Source of the DNA: Paracoccaceae bacterium
GTDB taxonomy: Bacteria; Pseudomonadota; Alphaproteobacteria; Rhodobacterales; Rhodobacteraceae
DNA: 32,480 nucleotides
Assembly: GCA_026417295.1 (NCBI GenBank)
Contig: JAOADN010000025.1
Span: forward strand, 1-32,480
Reading direction: 5' to 3'
The translations under genes and the position numbers were made by a program. This document shows, one piece after another, positions 31,598 to 32,480 of this stretch; positions within the stretch are counted from its first letter, which is position 1; each line of letters opens with the position of its first letter. Under the pieces are notes generated by a model. It saw only the letters and a program-made list of their open reading frames with translations. It did no database searches and was not told where the DNA came from.

Positions 31598-32480
31598 TCA
31601 TCCGCACCATTCCCAGGCCGTGGCGAATTCGCCCATCTTGCGCGCCACCGCCCCGCGGTCGGCGCCCTCGGCCGCCCGCAGGCGCGCGACCAGCCCGCGG
31701 CTGCGGTCCTCGACCACCTCCTCCACCGTCGCGCCCAGCCCGTCCTTGGCCAGTTCCTCGTCCAGGACGCGCCGGATCGCACGCCGGCGCAGGTCGGGCT
31801 TGAAGATCTTGCCCACCGCCGTCTTCGGCAGCTCGGGCAGGATCTCGATGTGCTTGGGCACGGCCGCGCGCTCGTTGATCCGCGCCTTGGCAAAGTCCAG
31901 AAGCTCGGCCGGCGTCGCCTTGCGGTCCTTGACCAGCTCGACATAGGCGCAGGGCAGTTCGCCGGCGAAGGCATCGGGCTGCCCGACGGCGCCGACGAAG
32001 GCCACCGCCGGGTGGCCGGCCAGCGCCTCCTCGATCTCGGCCGGGTCGATGTTGTGCCCGCCGCGGATGATCAGGTCCTTGGCGCGCCCGGTGATCCACA
32101 GGTAGCCGTCCGCGTCGAGCCGGCCGAGATCGCCGGTGCGCAGGTAGATCCCGTCGGCGAAGAGCTTCGCGTTGCGCCCCGCCTCGGTATAGGTGCCGCC
32201 GGGGATGACGCCGGGATTGGCGACGCAGATCTCGCCCACCTCGCCGGTGGCGCAGTCGCGCGCCGCACCGTCCGGGCCGAAGTCGAGGATGCGCACCTTC
32301 GTGTAGGGCAGCGGCAGGCCCACCGATCCCACCTTCTTCACGCCGTCCACCGGATTGCACGAGACAAGGCAGGTCGCCTCGGTCAGGCCGTAGCCTTCGA
32401 CGATCTGCACCCCCGTCGCCTTCTCGAACCGGTTGTAAAGTTCGACCGGCAGCGCGGCCGAGCCCGAGAAGGTGCCGCGC
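31598..32480 (-). CDS. Acyl-CoA synthetase (AMP-binding), 5' part outside the window
   Basis: The visible 293 or so codons are the C-terminal half of an acyl-adenylate-forming enzyme that makes acyl-CoA from a carboxylic acid, ATP and CoA. The reading continues past the window edge (GTFSGSAALPVELYNRFEKA precedes the motif GYGLTEA). Further on are LRTGDLGRLDADGYLWITGR, then AKDLIIRGGHNIDPAEIEEA and the catalytic Lys region PKTAVGKIFKPDLRR. About 60 residues follow that motif, longer than in many relatives. Chain length of the substrate cannot be inferred. The start codon is not in the window. Confidence 0.9.
   Translation of the reverse strand, partial: RGTFSGSAALPVELYNRFEKATGVQIVEGYGLTEATCLVSCNPVDGVKKVGSVGLPLPYTKVRILDFGPDGAARDCATGEVGEICVANPGVIPGGTYTEAGRNAKLFADGIYLRTGDLGRLDADGYLWITGRAKDLIIRGGHNIDPAEIEEALAGHPAVAFVGAVGQPDAFAGELPCAYVELVKDRKATPAELLDFAKARINERAAVPKHIEILPELPKTAVGKIFKPDLRRRAIRRVLDEELAKDGLGATVEEVVEDRSRGLVARLRAAEGADRGAVARKMGEFATAWEWCG

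Overview
The window is very GC-rich, gene-dense DNA that looks like a chromosome segment of a denitrifying alphaproteobacterium, most likely Rhodobacterales (Paracoccus/Rhodobacter relatives). The gene blocks nrdR-ribD, ribE-hypothetical-ribBX-ribH-nusB and murA-DUF2948-hisD-UPF0262-phosphatase fit that group, as do the nirK-nirV-pseudoazurin-NnrR island, frequent GTG starts and 4-bp ATGA/GTGA gene overlaps. I found no insertion sequence, phage, CRISPR array or defence system. Most of the window is housekeeping.

Layout. 1-3113: a short intergenic start, cobB (sirtuin deacylase), rpmB (ribosomal protein bL28) and meaB (B12 mutase chaperone GTPase); two near-identical 95-nt palindrome elements flank this block. 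3114-8283: hrpB helicase with a private Gly/Ser/Thr repeat insert, a sulfotransferase-like gene, a scar of broken gene ends, and a BNR-repeat protein. 8356-12059 (minus): nusB, ribH, ribBX, a conserved hypothetical and ribE. 12248-16804 (plus): kpsS, a Wza/KpsD-like outer-membrane lipoprotein and kpsC, a capsule module set between the two halves of the riboflavin cluster. 16849-18428 (minus): ribD and nrdR. 18653: dodecin, a flavin-storage protein. 18981-22243: a secreted hypothetical and a one-module NRPS-like A-T-TE protein. 22438-26993 (minus): a low-molecular-weight phosphatase/ArsC-like gene, UPF0262, hisD, DUF2948, murA and a small gene. 27078: tRNA-Thr(GGT). 27308-30907: the nitrite-reduction island. 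30983-32480: a secreted hypothetical and the 3' part of an acyl-CoA synthetase.

Functional links. ribD, ribE, ribBX and ribH make riboflavin, and dodecin can store it. GTP cyclohydrolase II appears to be inactive here, because the second domain of ribBX has lost its zinc and catalytic motifs; that activity must be encoded elsewhere. KpsS and KpsC should build the poly-Kdo lipid linker for a capsule exported by the KpsD-like lipoprotein; the ABC transporter is not in the window. NirK reduces nitrite to NO with electrons from pseudoazurin, and the Crp/Fnr regulator beside them probably senses NO. Three TTG-N8-CAA boxes mark a likely local regulon.

The most unusual structure is 6479-7122. It holds remnants of nusB, ribH and hrpB joined end to end, so that the order hrpB>X<nusB<ribH occurs twice in tandem with a different gene X each time. 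This looks like the scar of two alternative alleles of a variable locus joined by recombination. Other notable signals are families of perfect palindromes with compensatory changes, and an NRPS adenylation domain that lacks the usual amino-binding Asp.
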